Shown here: piece by piece, positions 1 through 8,943 of the stretch
Numbering within the stretch: position 1 is the first letter of the stretch
How the letters are laid out: every line of letters begins with the position of its first letter
NCBI GenBank assembly: GCA_000023405.1
Contig: CP001643.1
Location: 2,356,001-2,420,000 of the forward strand
Direction of reading: 5' to 3'
Length of the DNA stretch: 64,000 bases
Source: Brachybacterium faecium DSM 4810
Lineage (GTDB): Bacteria; Actinomycetota; Actinomycetes; Actinomycetales; Dermabacteraceae
The notes under the pieces: generated by a model
Told to the model about the DNA's origin: nothing
The model's database searches: none
The model's input: the letters and a program-made list of their open reading frames with translations, nothing else
Program-made: the position numbers and the translations under genes

Positions 1-768
1 ATCGGCGTTGGTGAAGAAGGTGAGGTCGGCGTTGAGGGTGTCCGCCACCAGGGCGCCCTTCTCCCCCGTCACCACGGTGACGCGCTCCTTGAACGGGGTC
101 AGCCAGTTCACCAGGTGGTTGGTGATGGTGCCGTCCGCGAGACGGCCGGCGATCGAGACCATGTCCTCGTCCTCGCGGCCGGAGCGGCGGGTGGAGGTCG
201 CTCCGACGCTCGCGTACGCGGACTGCGCCACCCAGGCGGTGAGGTCGAGGTCGTGGGTGGCGAGGTCCTTGACCACGCCGACGTCCGCGATGCGGGCGGG
301 GAACCCGCCCTGGCGGCGGGTGACGATCTGGTAGATCTCCCCCAGCTGCCCGTCGGCGATGCGGCTGCGCATCTCCTGCAGCGCCGGGTTGTACCGCTCG
401 ATGTATCCCACCGCGCCGACCAGGCCGGCCTTCTCGAACACGGCGGTGATCTCCTCCGCCTCGCCGATGTCGAAGGCGAGCGGCTTCTCGACCAGCGTGT
501 GGATCCCGGCGTCGGCGAGCGCGAGCGCCACGTCGCGGTGGAACTGGGTGGGCACGGCCACCACCGCGTAGTCGATCCCGGCCGCGATCAGCGCCGCGAC
601 GTCCGGCAGCACCTCGAGGCCCGGTGCGGCGCCGTGCGGGTCGCCGTGCGCGTCCGCGACGGCCACCAGCTCCACGCCCTCGAGGGACTGCAGGTTGCGG
701 GCGTGGTGACGCCCCATCATCCCCAGCCCGATCAGCCCTGCCCGCAGCGTCTTCTGCGCCATGCTCAT
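1..768 (-). CDS. Gfo/Idh/MocA-family dehydrogenase, probable UDP-N-acetylglucosaminuronate 3-dehydrogenase (3' end outside window)
   Basis: NAD-dependent sugar dehydrogenase. Only the first 256 codons are in the window; the C-terminus lies beyond the left edge. The Rossmann loop GLIGLGMMGRHHARN (residues 11-25) and the EKPLAF motif with the family lysine are visible, followed by a THDLDLTAW segment in the substrate domain. The closest described roles are WlbA/WbpB, which oxidise UDP-GlcNAcA at C3. That substrate is inferred from the two upstream genes, an aminotransferase and an acetyltransferase, which would carry out the next two steps. The start is taken as ATG at 768, which overlaps the aminotransferase stop as ATGA and implies translational coupling; a second ATG lies at 762. 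Family membership is secure; the substrate is not proven. Confidence 0.85.
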   Translation of the reverse strand, partial: MSMAQKTLRAGLIGLGMMGRHHARNLQSLEGVELVAVADAHGDPHGAAPGLEVLPDVAALIAAGIDYAVVAVPTQFHRDVALALADAGIHTLVEKPLAFDIGEAEEITAVFEKAGLVGAVGYIERYNPALQEMRSRIADGQLGEIYQIVTRRQGGFPARIADVGVVKDLATHDLDLTAWVAQSAYASVGATSTRRSGREDEDMVSIAGRLADGTITNHLVNWLTPFKERVTVVTGEKGALVADTLNADLTFFTNAD

Positions 769-1874
769 GCTCCTGCCTTCGCGACCGTGTTCACGGCGGC
801 CACGATCCGTTCGCGATCCATGTCCGACAGGCTCGGATGCACCGGCAGCGACAGCACCTCGGCCGCCAGGCGCTCCGTCACCGGGAGATCCACCTCGGTG
901 CGGAACGTCTCCAGCCGGTGCACCGGCGTGGGGTAGTACACCCCGCAGCCCACCCGGTGCTCCTCCCGCAGCGCGGCCGCGAAGGCGTCCCGCTCCGCCG
1001 CGGAGGCCCCGTCGATCCGGATCGTGTACTGGTGATACACGTGCGTGGCCGCCTCGCGCACCACCGGCGTGGCCACGCCCTGCAGGTTCGCGTCGAAGAA
1101 CGCCGCATTCTCCTGCCGCGCCGCGGTCCAGCCGGCCAGCTTCCCCAGCTGCACCCGCCCGATCGCCGCGTGGATGTCGGTCATGCGGTTGTTGAAGCCC
1201 GCGATCTCGTTCGCGTACTGCGCCTCCATCCCCTGGTTGCGCAGCAGCCGCACCTGACGGGCGATCTCCGGCGTCGCGCAGGAGACCATCCCGCCCTCCC
1301 CCGAGGTCATGTTCTTCGTGGGATACAGCGAGAACATCCCGCCCTGCCCGAAGGTGCCCACCTGCGCGCCCTGCCAGGTCGCGCCATGCGCCTGCGCCGC
1401 ATCCTCGAACACCCACAGCCCGTGCTGCTCGGCGATCGCCAGCAGCCGATCCATCGGCGCGGGATGGCCGTACAGGTGCACCGGCTGGATCCCGACGGTC
1501 CGCTCCGTGACCGCCGCCTCGACCGCCTCCGGATCCAGGGTGAAGGACTGCGGATCCACGTCCACGAACACCGGCGTCGCCCCGCACACGGCGACCGTGT
1601 TGGCCGTCGCCGCGAAGGTGAACGAGGGCACGATCACCTCGTCGCCGGGGCCCAGCCCCAGCGCCAGCATCCCCAGGTGCTGCCCCGAGGTGCCGGAGTT
1701 CACGGCCACCACCTCGCGGCCACCCGCGAGCGCCTGGGAGAACTCGGCCTCGAACGCGGCCACCTCCGGCCCCTGCGCCACCATGCCGGAGGCCAGGACG
1801 CGATCGACCGCGGCCCGCTCCTCCTGCCCGATGATCGGCTTGGCCGGAGGGATCATCGCGAGTTCGGTGTTCAT
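765..1874 (-). CDS. DegT/DnrJ/EryC1-family PLP aminotransferase (nucleotide-sugar aminotransferase)
   Basis: PLP-dependent sugar aminotransferase of 369 residues, a normal length for the DegT/DnrJ/EryC1 family. Visible marks are VNSGTSGQHLGMLALGLGPG near residue 60, VPSFTFAATANTV, FEDAAQAHGA, and the PLP lysine in YPTKNMTSGEGG (K187). With the flanking acetyltransferase and dehydrogenase it matches the WbpE/WlbC step, in which the 3-keto group of UDP-GlcNAcA is aminated using glutamate. That assignment rests on context. Both ends overlap their neighbours as ATGA (1871-1874 and 765-768), so the three genes form one translationally coupled unit. Start ATG at 1874. Alternative: an aminotransferase for another UDP-linked keto sugar. 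Confidence 0.9.
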   Translation of the reverse strand: MNTELAMIPPAKPIIGQEERAAVDRVLASGMVAQGPEVAAFEAEFSQALAGGREVVAVNSGTSGQHLGMLALGLGPGDEVIVPSFTFAATANTVAVCGATPVFVDVDPQSFTLDPEAVEAAVTERTVGIQPVHLYGHPAPMDRLLAIAEQHGLWVFEDAAQAHGATWQGAQVGTFGQGGMFSLYPTKNMTSGEGGMVSCATPEIARQVRLLRNQGMEAQYANEIAGFNNRMTDIHAAIGRVQLGKLAGWTAARQENAAFFDANLQGVATPVVREAATHVYHQYTIRIDGASAAERDAFAAALREEHRVGCGVYYPTPVHRLETFRTEVDLPVTERLAAEVLSLPVHPSLSDMDRERIVAAVNTVAKAGA

Positions 1875-2557
1875 GCGGCGGGACCGTCCTGTTCGTCGGG
1901 GTCGGAGAGCTCGGCCGGGCGCGGTGCGTCGGCCAGGGGTGAGGAGGCGAGGAGCAGCCCGCCCGTGGAGTCGTCGGGGATGTACCACTCGCCGGTGGTG
2001 GGGCACACCCAGGCGTCGGTGCCGTCGGCCGCGGGGACGAGCTTCTCGCCCGCGCGGCCCACCCAGCCCAGGCGCCGTGCCGGCACCCCGGCCACCAGCG
2101 CGTGGGGCGGGACGTCCTTGACGACGGTGGCGCCTGCGGCGACCATCGCCCAGGCGCCGATGGTCACGGGGGCCACGCACACCGCGCGCGCGCCGATCGA
2201 GGCACCGGTCTCGCAGGTCACGCCCACGGGCTCCCAGTCGGAGGCGGATTTCGGGGTGAGGTCGGGGTTGACGGCGCGGGGGAAGTGGTCGTTGGTGAAC
2301 ACGGCGGCGGGCCCGACGAACACTCCGTCGGCCAGGCGTGCGGGTTCGTAGACGAGGGCGTGGTTCTGGACCTTGCAGCTGTTGCCGAGGGTCACGCCGG
2401 AGCCGATGTAGGCACCGCGCCCGATCACGCAGCCGGTGCCGAGCTCGGCCCCCTCGCGCACCTGGGCGAGGTGCCAGATGGAGCTCCCGTCCCCGATGGC
2501 GGCGTCGTCCGAGATATCGGCCCCGGGGGCGACCCGGTAGGCAGGGGTTGCGCTCAT
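1871..2557 (-). CDS. Left-handed beta-helix acyltransferase, WlbB/WbpD-like UDP-sugar N-acetyltransferase
   Basis: A 228-residue hexapeptide-repeat acetyltransferase. The repeating G-x-I/V pattern (IGDGSSIWHLAQV, IGRGAYIGSGVTLG, VFVGPAAVFTNDHFPRA, IGARAVCVAPVTIG) forms the left-handed beta-helix seen in WxcM/WlbB proteins, and the NDHFPRA segment is typical of that subgroup. In known pathways such enzymes acetylate the 3-amino group of UDP-GlcNAc3NA with acetyl-CoA. It is the first gene of the three-gene unit running toward position 1. The start ATG at 2557 has a TATCGT box exactly 7 bases upstream and no Shine-Dalgarno, suggesting a leaderless mRNA. The acidic C-terminal tail (about residues 180-228) is outside the helix and of unknown role. 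Confidence 0.85.
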   Translation of the reverse strand: MSATPAYRVAPGADISDDAAIGDGSSIWHLAQVREGAELGTGCVIGRGAYIGSGVTLGNSCKVQNHALVYEPARLADGVFVGPAAVFTNDHFPRAVNPDLTPKSASDWEPVGVTCETGASIGARAVCVAPVTIGAWAMVAAGATVVKDVPPHALVAGVPARRLGWVGRAGEKLVPAADGTDAWVCPTTGEWYIPDDSTGGLLLASSPLADAPRPAELSDPDEQDGPAA

Positions 2558-2564
2558 GCTCCCG

Positions 2565-2570
2565 ACGATA
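2565..2570 (-). promoter_or_regulatory. -10 box of a likely leaderless promoter (acetyltransferase operon)
   Basis: TATCGT on the minus strand, 7 bases before the ATG at 2557. It fits the actinobacterial TANNNT -10 consensus, and the spacing would place the transcription start at the start codon. No clear -35 is visible. Confidence 0.5.
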
Positions 2571-2596
2571 CCGCCCCGGCCTGCCGGTCCCTGGGA

Positions 2597-3703
2597 TCAG
2601 CGCTGGACGGAAGCACCGGTGTCCTCTCTCCGCCGCCGGCGCGGTGCCGCGAACACCCCGCCGAGGCCGCACCGCGCGACGATCTCGTGGCCGGCGACGG
2701 CGACCAGGACTGCGAGCAACGTCACGGCGGGCACGAGGAGGACGTCCGCCAGGGTCGAGCCTCGCAGCGCCTCCCCCAGGGCGCTGTGCCCGTACCAGAC
2801 CACCGCCACGTTGATCACCAGCGGATGGATCAGATAGATCGCGAGGGTTCTGCTGCCGAGCCACCTGCCGCCTCGGGCGACGGCCCCGATCCGCACGACC
2901 CGGGTCGCCAGGACGACCGCTGCGGCCAGGCCCGAGAGGGTCGCCGCGGCCAGGAGCACGCGATCGGCGAGCACCCCGCCCCCGCCCTCCTGCCTCAGCA
3001 GGGTGACGGCGAGGAAGAGGCCCGCCGCCACCAAGCCGTGCGCCAGGTGGGCGCGCTCGGCTCGAGCGATGATCCGGTCCCGGAGCACATAGCCCGCGAT
3101 GTACCAGACCGCATAGATCGTGCACCGGAACATGCCCTCGGCGGCGAGAGCCGGGATCGCCTCGACCTCCAGCATCAGCGCCCGCAGCGGCCATGCCGCG
3201 ACGTACACCGCCGCCGCGATCGCCAGGAGGAGCCGCGGCCGGCGACGGCCGCACCGCGCGACGAGGAAGAACACCGGCAGCACCGCGATGAACCAGTACG
3301 GCCCCATCGCGGTGAGCGTCACCTTCACCTGGTCCCACATGTACCCGGCCGGGTCCAGCGGTGCGTAGCGGGTCCATGCCGTGACGGCGAAGAGCGCGCT
3401 CCACAGGAGGTACGGCCAGGCGAAGTCCAGGAGGCGGGGCCGGACGACCGCTCGCCACGGGCGGTGCACCGCTCGGACGGCGAGCATCCCCGAGACCATG
3501 AAGAACAGCGGCATCCGCACCGGCGCCAGCATGAGGTTCAGGGATGCCCATCGCTGACCGGCGGTCGTGCTGTCCGCGGGCAGCAGCAGGTTCCCGGCGC
3601 CGGCCCCCACGTGGTAGAGGACCACCAGCACGATCGAGAGGGCGCGGACGAGGTCGAGCCACGCGATGCGCCCTTCCGGTGCGGGCGAGGTGTGTGCCGT
3701 CAC
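2597..3703 (-). CDS. Membrane acyltransferase, acyltransferase-3 (OafA/YrhL) family
   Basis: Integral membrane O-acyltransferase of 368 residues that would transfer acetyl or other acyl groups to an extracytoplasmic sugar. It begins with the family hallmark [20 protein letters not shown] (the catalytic-type His is near residue 31) and has about ten hydrophobic segments. The C-terminus is Arg-rich and cytoplasmic. Start GTG at 3703 overlaps the purE stop as GTGA, so it is coupled to the purine genes, although function suggests it belongs with surface-glycan genes such as the nucleotide-sugar genes just downstream. The acceptor cannot be told from sequence. There is no SGNH domain, so this is the short form of the family. 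Confidence 0.85.
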   Translation of the reverse strand: MTAHTSPAPEGRIAWLDLVRALSIVLVVLYHVGAGAGNLLLPADSTTAGQRWASLNLMLAPVRMPLFFMVSGMLAVRAVHRPWRAVVRPRLLDFAWPYLLWSALFAVTAWTRYAPLDPAGYMWDQVKVTLTAMGPYWFIAVLPVFFLVARCGRRRPRLLLAIAAAVYVAAWPLRALMLEVEAIPALAAEGMFRCTIYAVWYIAGYVLRDRIIARAERAHLAHGLVAAGLFLAVTLLRQEGGGGVLADRVLLAAATLSGLAAAVVLATRVVRIGAVARGGRWLGSRTLAIYLIHPLVINVAVVWYGHSALGEALRGSTLADVLLVPAVTLLAVLVAVAGHEIVARCGLGGVFAAPRRRRREDTGASVQR

Positions 3704-4227
3704 CGCATGTCCAGGAGCCTCTCGCCCTTGGCGAGCGCGATCTCGCGCAGCTCGGCCTGGAAGGCGACCATCCGTTCGCGCAGCCGGGCCGCGTCCTCGT
3801 CGCCGCCGGCGGCGAGGATCCGGGCGGCGAGCAGGCCGGCGTTGCGCGCTCCCCCGATGGAGACGGTCGCCACCGGCACCCCGGCGGGCATCTGCACGAT
3901 CGAGAGCAGCGAGTCCATGCCGTCGAGGTGCTTCAGCGGCACCGGCACCCCGATGACGGGCAGCGGGGTGAGGGAGGCGAGCATGCCGGGCAGGTGGGCC
4001 GCACCGCCGGCGCCGGCGATGATCACCCGCAGCCCGCGCTCGGCGGCGCCGCGGCCCCAGGTCACCATGTCCTCGGGCATGCGGTGGGCGGAGATCACCT
4101 CGACGCTCGCGGAGATCTCGAACTCGGCGAGCGCCTCCTCCGCGGCCTCCATCACCGGGTAGTCGGAGTCGGAGCCCATGACGATGCCGACGAGCGGGCG
4201 GGCGGCGGGCTGGGGATCCTGGGTCAT
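3700..4227 (-). CDS. purE: N5-carboxyaminoimidazole ribonucleotide mutase PurE
   Basis: Converts N5-CAIR to CAIR in de novo purine synthesis, downstream of PurK. The class I PurE signature is present: [16 protein letters not shown] (residues about 13-28), SAHRMPEDM with the catalytic-region His, and [27 protein letters not shown], broken here only for description. Length is 175 residues, as expected. Start ATG at 4227 overlaps the purK stop as ATGA; the alternative longer frame upstream is not needed. The stop overlaps the GTG of the membrane acyltransferase. The purK-purE order is common in actinobacteria. Confidence 0.97.
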   Translation of the reverse strand: MTQDPQPAARPLVGIVMGSDSDYPVMEAAEEALAEFEISASVEVISAHRMPEDMVTWGRGAAERGLRVIIAGAGGAAHLPGMLASLTPLPVIGVPVPLKHLDGMDSLLSIVQMPAGVPVATVSIGGARNAGLLAARILAAGGDEDAARLRERMVAFQAELREIALAKGERLLDMR

Positions 4228-5441
4228 CGGGTCGCTCCGGGGGTCGTGGGGCCGACGGGCGCGGCAGGCCCGTCGATGATCAGGCGCTCGGCGCGGTGGG
4301 CGCGCTCGAGCAGGGCATCGGCGTCGTCCCCGACGAGGGTGACGTGGCCGATCTTGCGGCCGGGACGCACGGACTTCCCGTAGAGGTGGAGCTTCAGCTC
4401 CGGATCGGCGGCGAGCGCGGCGCGGGCCCCGGGGGCGAGGTCCTCGACGGCACCGCCGAGCAGGTTCACCATCACCGCCACGGGGGCGAGCGGCGCGGTC
4501 GAGCCCAGGGGGAGGTCCGCGACGGCGCGCAGGTGCTGCTCGAACTGGCCGGTCACCGCGCCGTCCATGGACCAGTGCCCGGTGTTGTGGGGGCGCATGG
4601 CGAGCTCGTTGACGCTCACCTCGCCGTCGGCGGTCTCGAACAGCTCGACCGCGAGCATGCCGGTGACGCCGAGGTCCTCGGCGATCGCGCGGGCGAGGTC
4701 CTGGATGCGCTGCTGGGCGTCCTCGTCGAGGCCGGGGGCGGGGGCGACCACCTCGTAGCAGACGCCGTCCTTCTGCACCGACTGCACGACCGGGTAGGCG
4801 ACCGTCTCCCCGCCGGGGCGGCGCGCGACCTGCGCGGAGAGCTCGCGGGCGAAGGGCACGAGCTCCTCGGCGAGCAGCTCCTCGTGCGCGGCGAGCCAGT
4901 CCCGGGCCTGCTCGGCGTGCTCGACGACCCGCACCCCGTGGCCGTCGTAGCCGCCGCGCGGGGTCTTGACGACCACCTTCCCGCCGGCCTCGGCGAGAGC
5001 GGTGGTGAGGTCCTCGGCGTCGGCGATCCGCCACCAGCGGGGGCAGGGGTGGCCGAGCGCGGTGAGGCGCTCGCGCATCACGAGCTTGTCCTGGGCGTGG
5101 ACGAGGGCTGCGGGGCCGGGGCGCACGGCGGCGAGGCCGTCCCGCTCGATCCCCTCGAGGATCGCGGTGGGCACGTGCTCGTGGTCGAAGGTGAGCACCT
5201 CGACCTCGGCGGCGAGCTCCCGCACCGCGGCGGGGTCGTCGTGCCGGCCCAGGCGGAGCCGGGAGGCGACGGCCGCGGCGGATTCGGCGGGATCCGTGGC
5301 GAGGACGGGGGTGGTCAGGCCCAGCTCGATCGCCGGGCCGAGCATCATCCGGGCCAGCTGCCCGGCGCCGATGATGCCGAGGCATCGGGCGCCGCTGCCG
5401 GCGGTCGTGGGCTGGTCGGGGCGGGGCGTGGTCTCGGGCAC
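4224..5441 (-). CDS. purK: N5-carboxyaminoimidazole ribonucleotide synthase PurK
   Basis: ATP-grasp enzyme that makes N5-CAIR from AIR, ATP and bicarbonate. It is 405 residues long and in the normal range. The N-terminal dinucleotide-like loop [12 protein letters not shown] is at about residues 23-34, the FDHEHVP motif follows, then the ATP-grasp lid [14 protein letters not shown] and the C-terminal [15 protein letters not shown] metal/ATP site. Start GTG at 5441 is chosen because TACACT lies exactly 7 bases upstream and no ribosome binding site is present, which fits leaderless expression. It leads a coupled unit with purE and the acyltransferase. Confidence 0.96.
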   Translation of the reverse strand: MPETTPRPDQPTTAGSGARCLGIIGAGQLARMMLGPAIELGLTTPVLATDPAESAAAVASRLRLGRHDDPAAVRELAAEVEVLTFDHEHVPTAILEGIERDGLAAVRPGPAALVHAQDKLVMRERLTALGHPCPRWWRIADAEDLTTALAEAGGKVVVKTPRGGYDGHGVRVVEHAEQARDWLAAHEELLAEELVPFARELSAQVARRPGGETVAYPVVQSVQKDGVCYEVVAPAPGLDEDAQQRIQDLARAIAEDLGVTGMLAVELFETADGEVSVNELAMRPHNTGHWSMDGAVTGQFEQHLRAVADLPLGSTAPLAPVAVMVNLLGGAVEDLAPGARAALAADPELKLHLYGKSVRPGRKIGHVTLVGDDADALLERAHRAERLIIDGPAAPVGPTTPGATR

Positions 5442-5448
5442 GGCGGCC

Positions 5449-5454
5449 AGTGTA
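5449..5454 (-). promoter_or_regulatory. -10 box of a likely leaderless purK promoter
   Basis: TACACT on the minus strand, 7 bases before the purK GTG. It lies in the 18-bp gap after the sensor kinase stop, so purK can be transcribed independently of the two-component genes. Confidence 0.5.
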
Positions 5455-5459
5455 CGAGG

Positions 5460-6923
5460 TCAGCCGTCGGTGCGCGGTCGGCGCCGGACCACGGACCCCT
5501 GAGGCAGGGAGTCGAAGTCGTCCGCGGTGGAGCGTGACCCCTGCACCCCGCTGGGGGTCATGTCGGCGCGCAGCGCGCGGCCGGCGCGGGTGCCGCGGCC
5601 GGCACGGCCCTGCCGGCCCCCGCGGTGCCTGCGGCCGGGGCGCGGGGCCTCGTCCTCCTCGTCGATCCCGTCATCGCCGGGCGCGGAGATGAGGAACACG
5701 CCGAAGGTCGCGGGCCTCTCGGTGAGCAGCTCGAGGCGCCCGCCGTCGTCCTCGACCAGGGTGCGGGCGAGCGCGAGTCCCACCCCGGTGCCGCTCGAGC
5801 TGCGCCCGGAGACGGAGCGTTCGAAGATCTGTGCGCCCAGCTCGGCGTCGATGCCGGCACCCTCGTCGGCGACCTCGACCACGGTCGAGTGGTCGTTGCG
5901 GCGCACCTTGACCGTGGTGCGGCCCCCGCCGTGGGCGAGGGCGTTCTCGATGAGGGTGGCGATGACCTGGGTGAGCGGGCCGGTCGAGCCCCACACCGCG
6001 GCGCTGCGCGGCACCTGCACCCGCAGCTCGCGGCCGGCGCGGCGGTAGGCCGGGGACCATTCCTCGCTCTGCTGGGTGAGCACGCTGCGCAGCTCCACCA
6101 CGCCGGGGGTGCGGCGCTGCGAGGAGCGGGGGGCGTTGATGAGGTCGTGCACCACCTCGGTGAGCCGGTCGATCTGCTCGAGGGAGATGCGGGCCTCCTC
6201 GCGCACCCATTCCTCGGAGCTGGTGGCGAGGATCTCGTCCAGCCGCATCGAGAGGGCGGTCAGGGGGGTGCGCAGCTGGTGGGAGGCGTCGGAGGCGAGG
6301 CGGCTCTCCGCCTCGAGCCGCTCGTTGAGCATCGCGCCGGAGCGGGCGAGCTCCTCGGCCACGTCGTCGATCTCGGCGATGCCGGAGGACTGCCACGGGC
6401 CGCGCGAGCGCCCGGATCCCATCTCCTCGGCGCGCCGGCTGAGCCGTGCCAGAGGCATGGAGATGCGTTGGGCCTGCCACAGTGCGACGGAGACGCCGAT
6501 CGACAGCGCGGCGAGCCCGGCGACCGTCATCAGCACCCAGGCGCTGGCCGTATGGGCGCGCACGTCCGATTTCGGGATGTACACGGTGATCGACTGGCCG
6601 GAGGCGCCGTTGGTGTTCCGCTTCAGCGGATCGCTCCCGGGCGGATCCCCGGCGGTGTGCTCGGTCCCGTCGTAGGTGACGGAGATGGCGAGGCTCAGGT
6701 CGCTCTGCGCGTCCACGTGCCGCTGCAGGAGAGCCTCGTCGATCTCCCCGCCCTCCTGCAGGCGGGTCTCGGAGTCCACGCGGACCTCGTCGAGGATGCC
6801 GTTGAGCTCGTTGTTGAGGTTCTGGTGCACCAGCTGGAGCCAGGAGTAGCCCAGCGGGATGCCGAGCATCAGCACGGCCAGCAGGACGGTGATGATGGTG
6901 GCCTGCAGCACGCGCTGCCGCAC
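5460..6923 (-). CDS. Two-component sensor histidine kinase
   Basis: Membrane sensor kinase of 487 residues. It has an N-terminal TM (about residues 8-28), an extracytoplasmic sensor segment of about 95 residues, a second TM near residues 128-150, a HAMP-like linker, the H-box [18 protein letters not shown] with phospho-acceptor H215, then N-box (ENALAHGGG), G1 (DEGAGID) and G2 ([14 protein letters not shown]) motifs of the HATPase domain. A basic, disordered tail of about 60 residues ([17 protein letters not shown] and onward) follows the kinase core and is unusual. It starts 3 bp after the response regulator stop and surely pairs with it. The signal sensed is not evident. Confidence 0.93.
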   Translation of the reverse strand: MRQRVLQATIITVLLAVLMLGIPLGYSWLQLVHQNLNNELNGILDEVRVDSETRLQEGGEIDEALLQRHVDAQSDLSLAISVTYDGTEHTAGDPPGSDPLKRNTNGASGQSITVYIPKSDVRAHTASAWVLMTVAGLAALSIGVSVALWQAQRISMPLARLSRRAEEMGSGRSRGPWQSSGIAEIDDVAEELARSGAMLNERLEAESRLASDASHQLRTPLTALSMRLDEILATSSEEWVREEARISLEQIDRLTEVVHDLINAPRSSQRRTPGVVELRSVLTQQSEEWSPAYRRAGRELRVQVPRSAAVWGSTGPLTQVIATLIENALAHGGGRTTVKVRRNDHSTVVEVADEGAGIDAELGAQIFERSVSGRSSSGTGVGLALARTLVEDDGGRLELLTERPATFGVFLISAPGDDGIDEEDEAPRPGRRHRGGRQGRAGRGTRAGRALRADMTPSGVQGSRSTADDFDSLPQGSVVRRRPRTDG

Positions 6924-6926
6924 CTG

Positions 6927-7622
6927 TCAGCCCTCCGAGCCGGTCTCGAAGCGGAAGCCCACTCCCCTCACCGTGGTGATCCGGCGCGGGTCCGTGGCGT
7001 CGTCGCCGAGCTTGCGGCGGAGCCAGGAGATGTGCATGTCCAGGGTCTTCGTGGAGCCCCACCATTCGGCGCCCCACACCTCGCGCATGAGGTCGTCGCG
7101 GGTGACGACGCTGCCGGATTCGCGCACCAGCACGGTGAGGAGGTCGTACTCCTTGGCGGAGAGGCTGAGCTCCTCCCCGTCGGCGTAGGCGCGACGGGCG
7201 GAGACGTCGAGGGTCACGCCGTTGACGTCGTAGCTGTCCCCGGATTCCTCGGTGGCCTGCGAGCGCCGCATCAGGGCGCGGATGCGGGCCTGCAGCTCGC
7301 CGAGGCGGAACGGCTTGGTGACGTAATCGTCGGCACCGGCGTCGAGGCCCACCACCGCGTCGACCTCGTCGGCGCGGGCGGTGAGGATGAGGATGGGGCA
7401 TTCGAGCCCGCCCTTGCGCAGGCGGCGGGCGACCTCGAGGCCGTCCAGGTCGGGCAGGCCGAGGTCGAGGATCACGAGGTCGATCGACTCGGCGCCCGCC
7501 GCGATGCCGAGGGCGTCCATCCCCCGGGATGCGCGCGTCACGGTGTACCCCTCCCGGTCGAGCGCGCGGGAGAGGGGTTCAGCGATGGCGGAGTCGTCCT
7601 CGACGAGAAGCAGTCGTGTCAC
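6927..7622 (-). CDS. OmpR/PhoB-family response regulator
   Basis: Winged-helix transcription factor controlled by the adjacent kinase. The receiver domain has the acidic pair in LLLVEDD, phospho-acceptor D53 (VILDLGLPDLDG), and the conserved T and K in ILTARAD and YVTKPF. The C-terminal trans_reg_C domain carries LSAKEYDLLTVLV and ITTVRGVGFRFE. I place the start at GTG 7622 (231 aa): TAGGAT at 7630-7635 is exactly 7 bases upstream, and this gives the usual MTRLLLVEDD N-terminus. The alternative ATG at 7631 overlaps that box. No recognisable orthologue name is assigned. Confidence 0.93.
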   Translation of the reverse strand: MTRLLLVEDDSAIAEPLSRALDREGYTVTRASRGMDALGIAAGAESIDLVILDLGLPDLDGLEVARRLRKGGLECPILILTARADEVDAVVGLDAGADDYVTKPFRLGELQARIRALMRRSQATEESGDSYDVNGVTLDVSARRAYADGEELSLSAKEYDLLTVLVRESGSVVTRDDLMREVWGAEWWGSTKTLDMHISWLRRKLGDDATDPRRITTVRGVGFRFETGSEG

Positions 7623-7629
7623 GCGGTCC

Positions 7630-7635
7630 ATCCTA
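7630..7635 (-). promoter_or_regulatory. -10 box of a likely leaderless response-regulator promoter
   Basis: TAGGAT on the minus strand, 7 bases upstream of GTG 7622. It overlaps the alternative ATG at 7631-7629, which argues against that ATG as the start. Confidence 0.45.
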
Positions 7636-7740
7636 AGACGATGCAGACAGGGACCGCCCGGGTCCATGGTCGATCCGGGCTCGCCCCCATCATCACAGCC
7701 CGGGACGCCGCGCGGCGACCGCTCGGTCCCGACAGGGCGG

Positions 7741-8943
7741 TCACAGGCCCATGTCCAGCGGTGCAGAGCGGTCCCGGCGCATCTCTCGGACGTGCACCGC
7801 GCCGATCCCGTGGAGGTCCACGTCCTCGCCGTCGGCGAAGGAGAACCCGCCGGGCATCGCCTGCGCGATCGCGGCGCCGGTCTCCGCATCGACCACGACG
7901 GTGCCGGGCCGGGCCACGGATTCCATGCGGGCGGCGAGGTTGACCGTCGGGCCGAAGACGTCGCCGTAGCGGGAGAACATCGACCCCCAGGCCAGACCCA
8001 CGCGCACCGGCGGCAGGGCCGGGGACTCGGTGATCGTCTCGGCCAGGCTCACCGCGATCTGGGCGCCGTCCTCCGGCGTGTCGGCCAGGAACATGATCTC
8101 GTCGCCGACGGTCTTGACCACCCGGCCGCCGCCGACGGAGATCACGTCCCGGCTGAGCGACTCGAAGCGGCCCACCATGTCGGCCAGCTCGGTGCCGGGG
8201 AGGTCCTGGGCCAGGCGGGTGAACTGGACCAGGTCGGCGAAGCCGATCGCGCGCTGCAGCGGGAACAGCTCGTCGGTGTCGCGGTGCAGCACCTCGCTGC
8301 CGGCGCGGGCGGCGTAGGCGGCCAGCTGGCGGCGGAAGGTGAACATCACCTGGGATTCGAAGACCTCGAGCAGCTCCGGGATGGAGTCGAGCATCTGCTG
8401 GCGGGCCTGGGAGTCGTCGAGACCGTCGGCGTGCTTGGCCTCGTCCACCAGCGCCTCGGTGATCCACATCGCCAGGCGGCCCATGTGGAAGCCCATGCCG
8501 CGGGAGATGCTCGAGAAGGCGCGCTCGGTGATCGCGCCCTCCTCGACGATCGAGGCGAGGTCGCCGATCGCGTGGGCGTCCTCCTCGGTGAACACGACCG
8601 TGTCCTCGTCGACGGGGGTGAAGCCGAGCGAGCGCCAGTACACGGAGGTGAGCCGTTCGGGGATGTCCTGCTGCTCGTCGAGGTCGCGGCGGGAGTACTT
8701 GCGCGGCCCCTGCAGCAGCACCTTCTCGAGGGCGCCGACGCTGCGGCGCACCGCCGCGAAGCGCCGGTTGAGGTCGAGGATCTCCTGATCGTCGAGGGAG
8801 CCGGGCCCCGAGGCGTCCTCCGTGAGGTCGGGCAGCTCCGCGGTCTCCACCGGGACGGCGTCCTGCGGCGTCGACGACTCCTCCGCGGGGCCGCGCCGCG
8901 CGGAGTCCGAGCTGCGCTCCAGGTCTTCCATGCCTCCGGTCAC
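7741..8943 (-). CDS. Class III adenylate cyclase with N-terminal regulatory domain
   Basis: Makes cAMP from ATP. Residues from about 230 form a class III cyclase domain with the metal-binding aspartate in GFADLVQFT, the KTVGDEIMF segment, and VNLAAR carrying the transition-state Asn/Arg pair. The roughly 200-residue N-terminal part, helical and rich in Arg/Glu (KYSRRDLDEQQDIP, FTEEDAHAIGDLA), resembles the autoinhibitory domain of pH-sensing mycobacterial cyclases such as Rv1264; this is a comparison from memory. No TM segment is seen, so it is cytoplasmic. Start GTG at 8943 overlaps the birA stop as GTGA; an ATG four codons downstream is possible. Confidence 0.92.
   Translation of the reverse strand: MTGGMEDLERSSDSARRGPAEESSTPQDAVPVETAELPDLTEDASGPGSLDDQEILDLNRRFAAVRRSVGALEKVLLQGPRKYSRRDLDEQQDIPERLTSVYWRSLGFTPVDEDTVVFTEEDAHAIGDLASIVEEGAITERAFSSISRGMGFHMGRLAMWITEALVDEAKHADGLDDSQARQQMLDSIPELLEVFESQVMFTFRRQLAAYAARAGSEVLHRDTDELFPLQRAIGFADLVQFTRLAQDLPGTELADMVGRFESLSRDVISVGGGRVVKTVGDEIMFLADTPEDGAQIAVSLAETITESPALPPVRVGLAWGSMFSRYGDVFGPTVNLAARMESVARPGTVVVDAETGAAIAQAMPGGFSFADGEDVDLHGIGAVHVREMRRDRSAPLDMGL

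Noticed and set aside
7623-7889. Longer N-terminal extension of the response regulator
   Set aside because: The extension has no receiver-domain similarity, and a TAGGAT box sits right before the shorter start.
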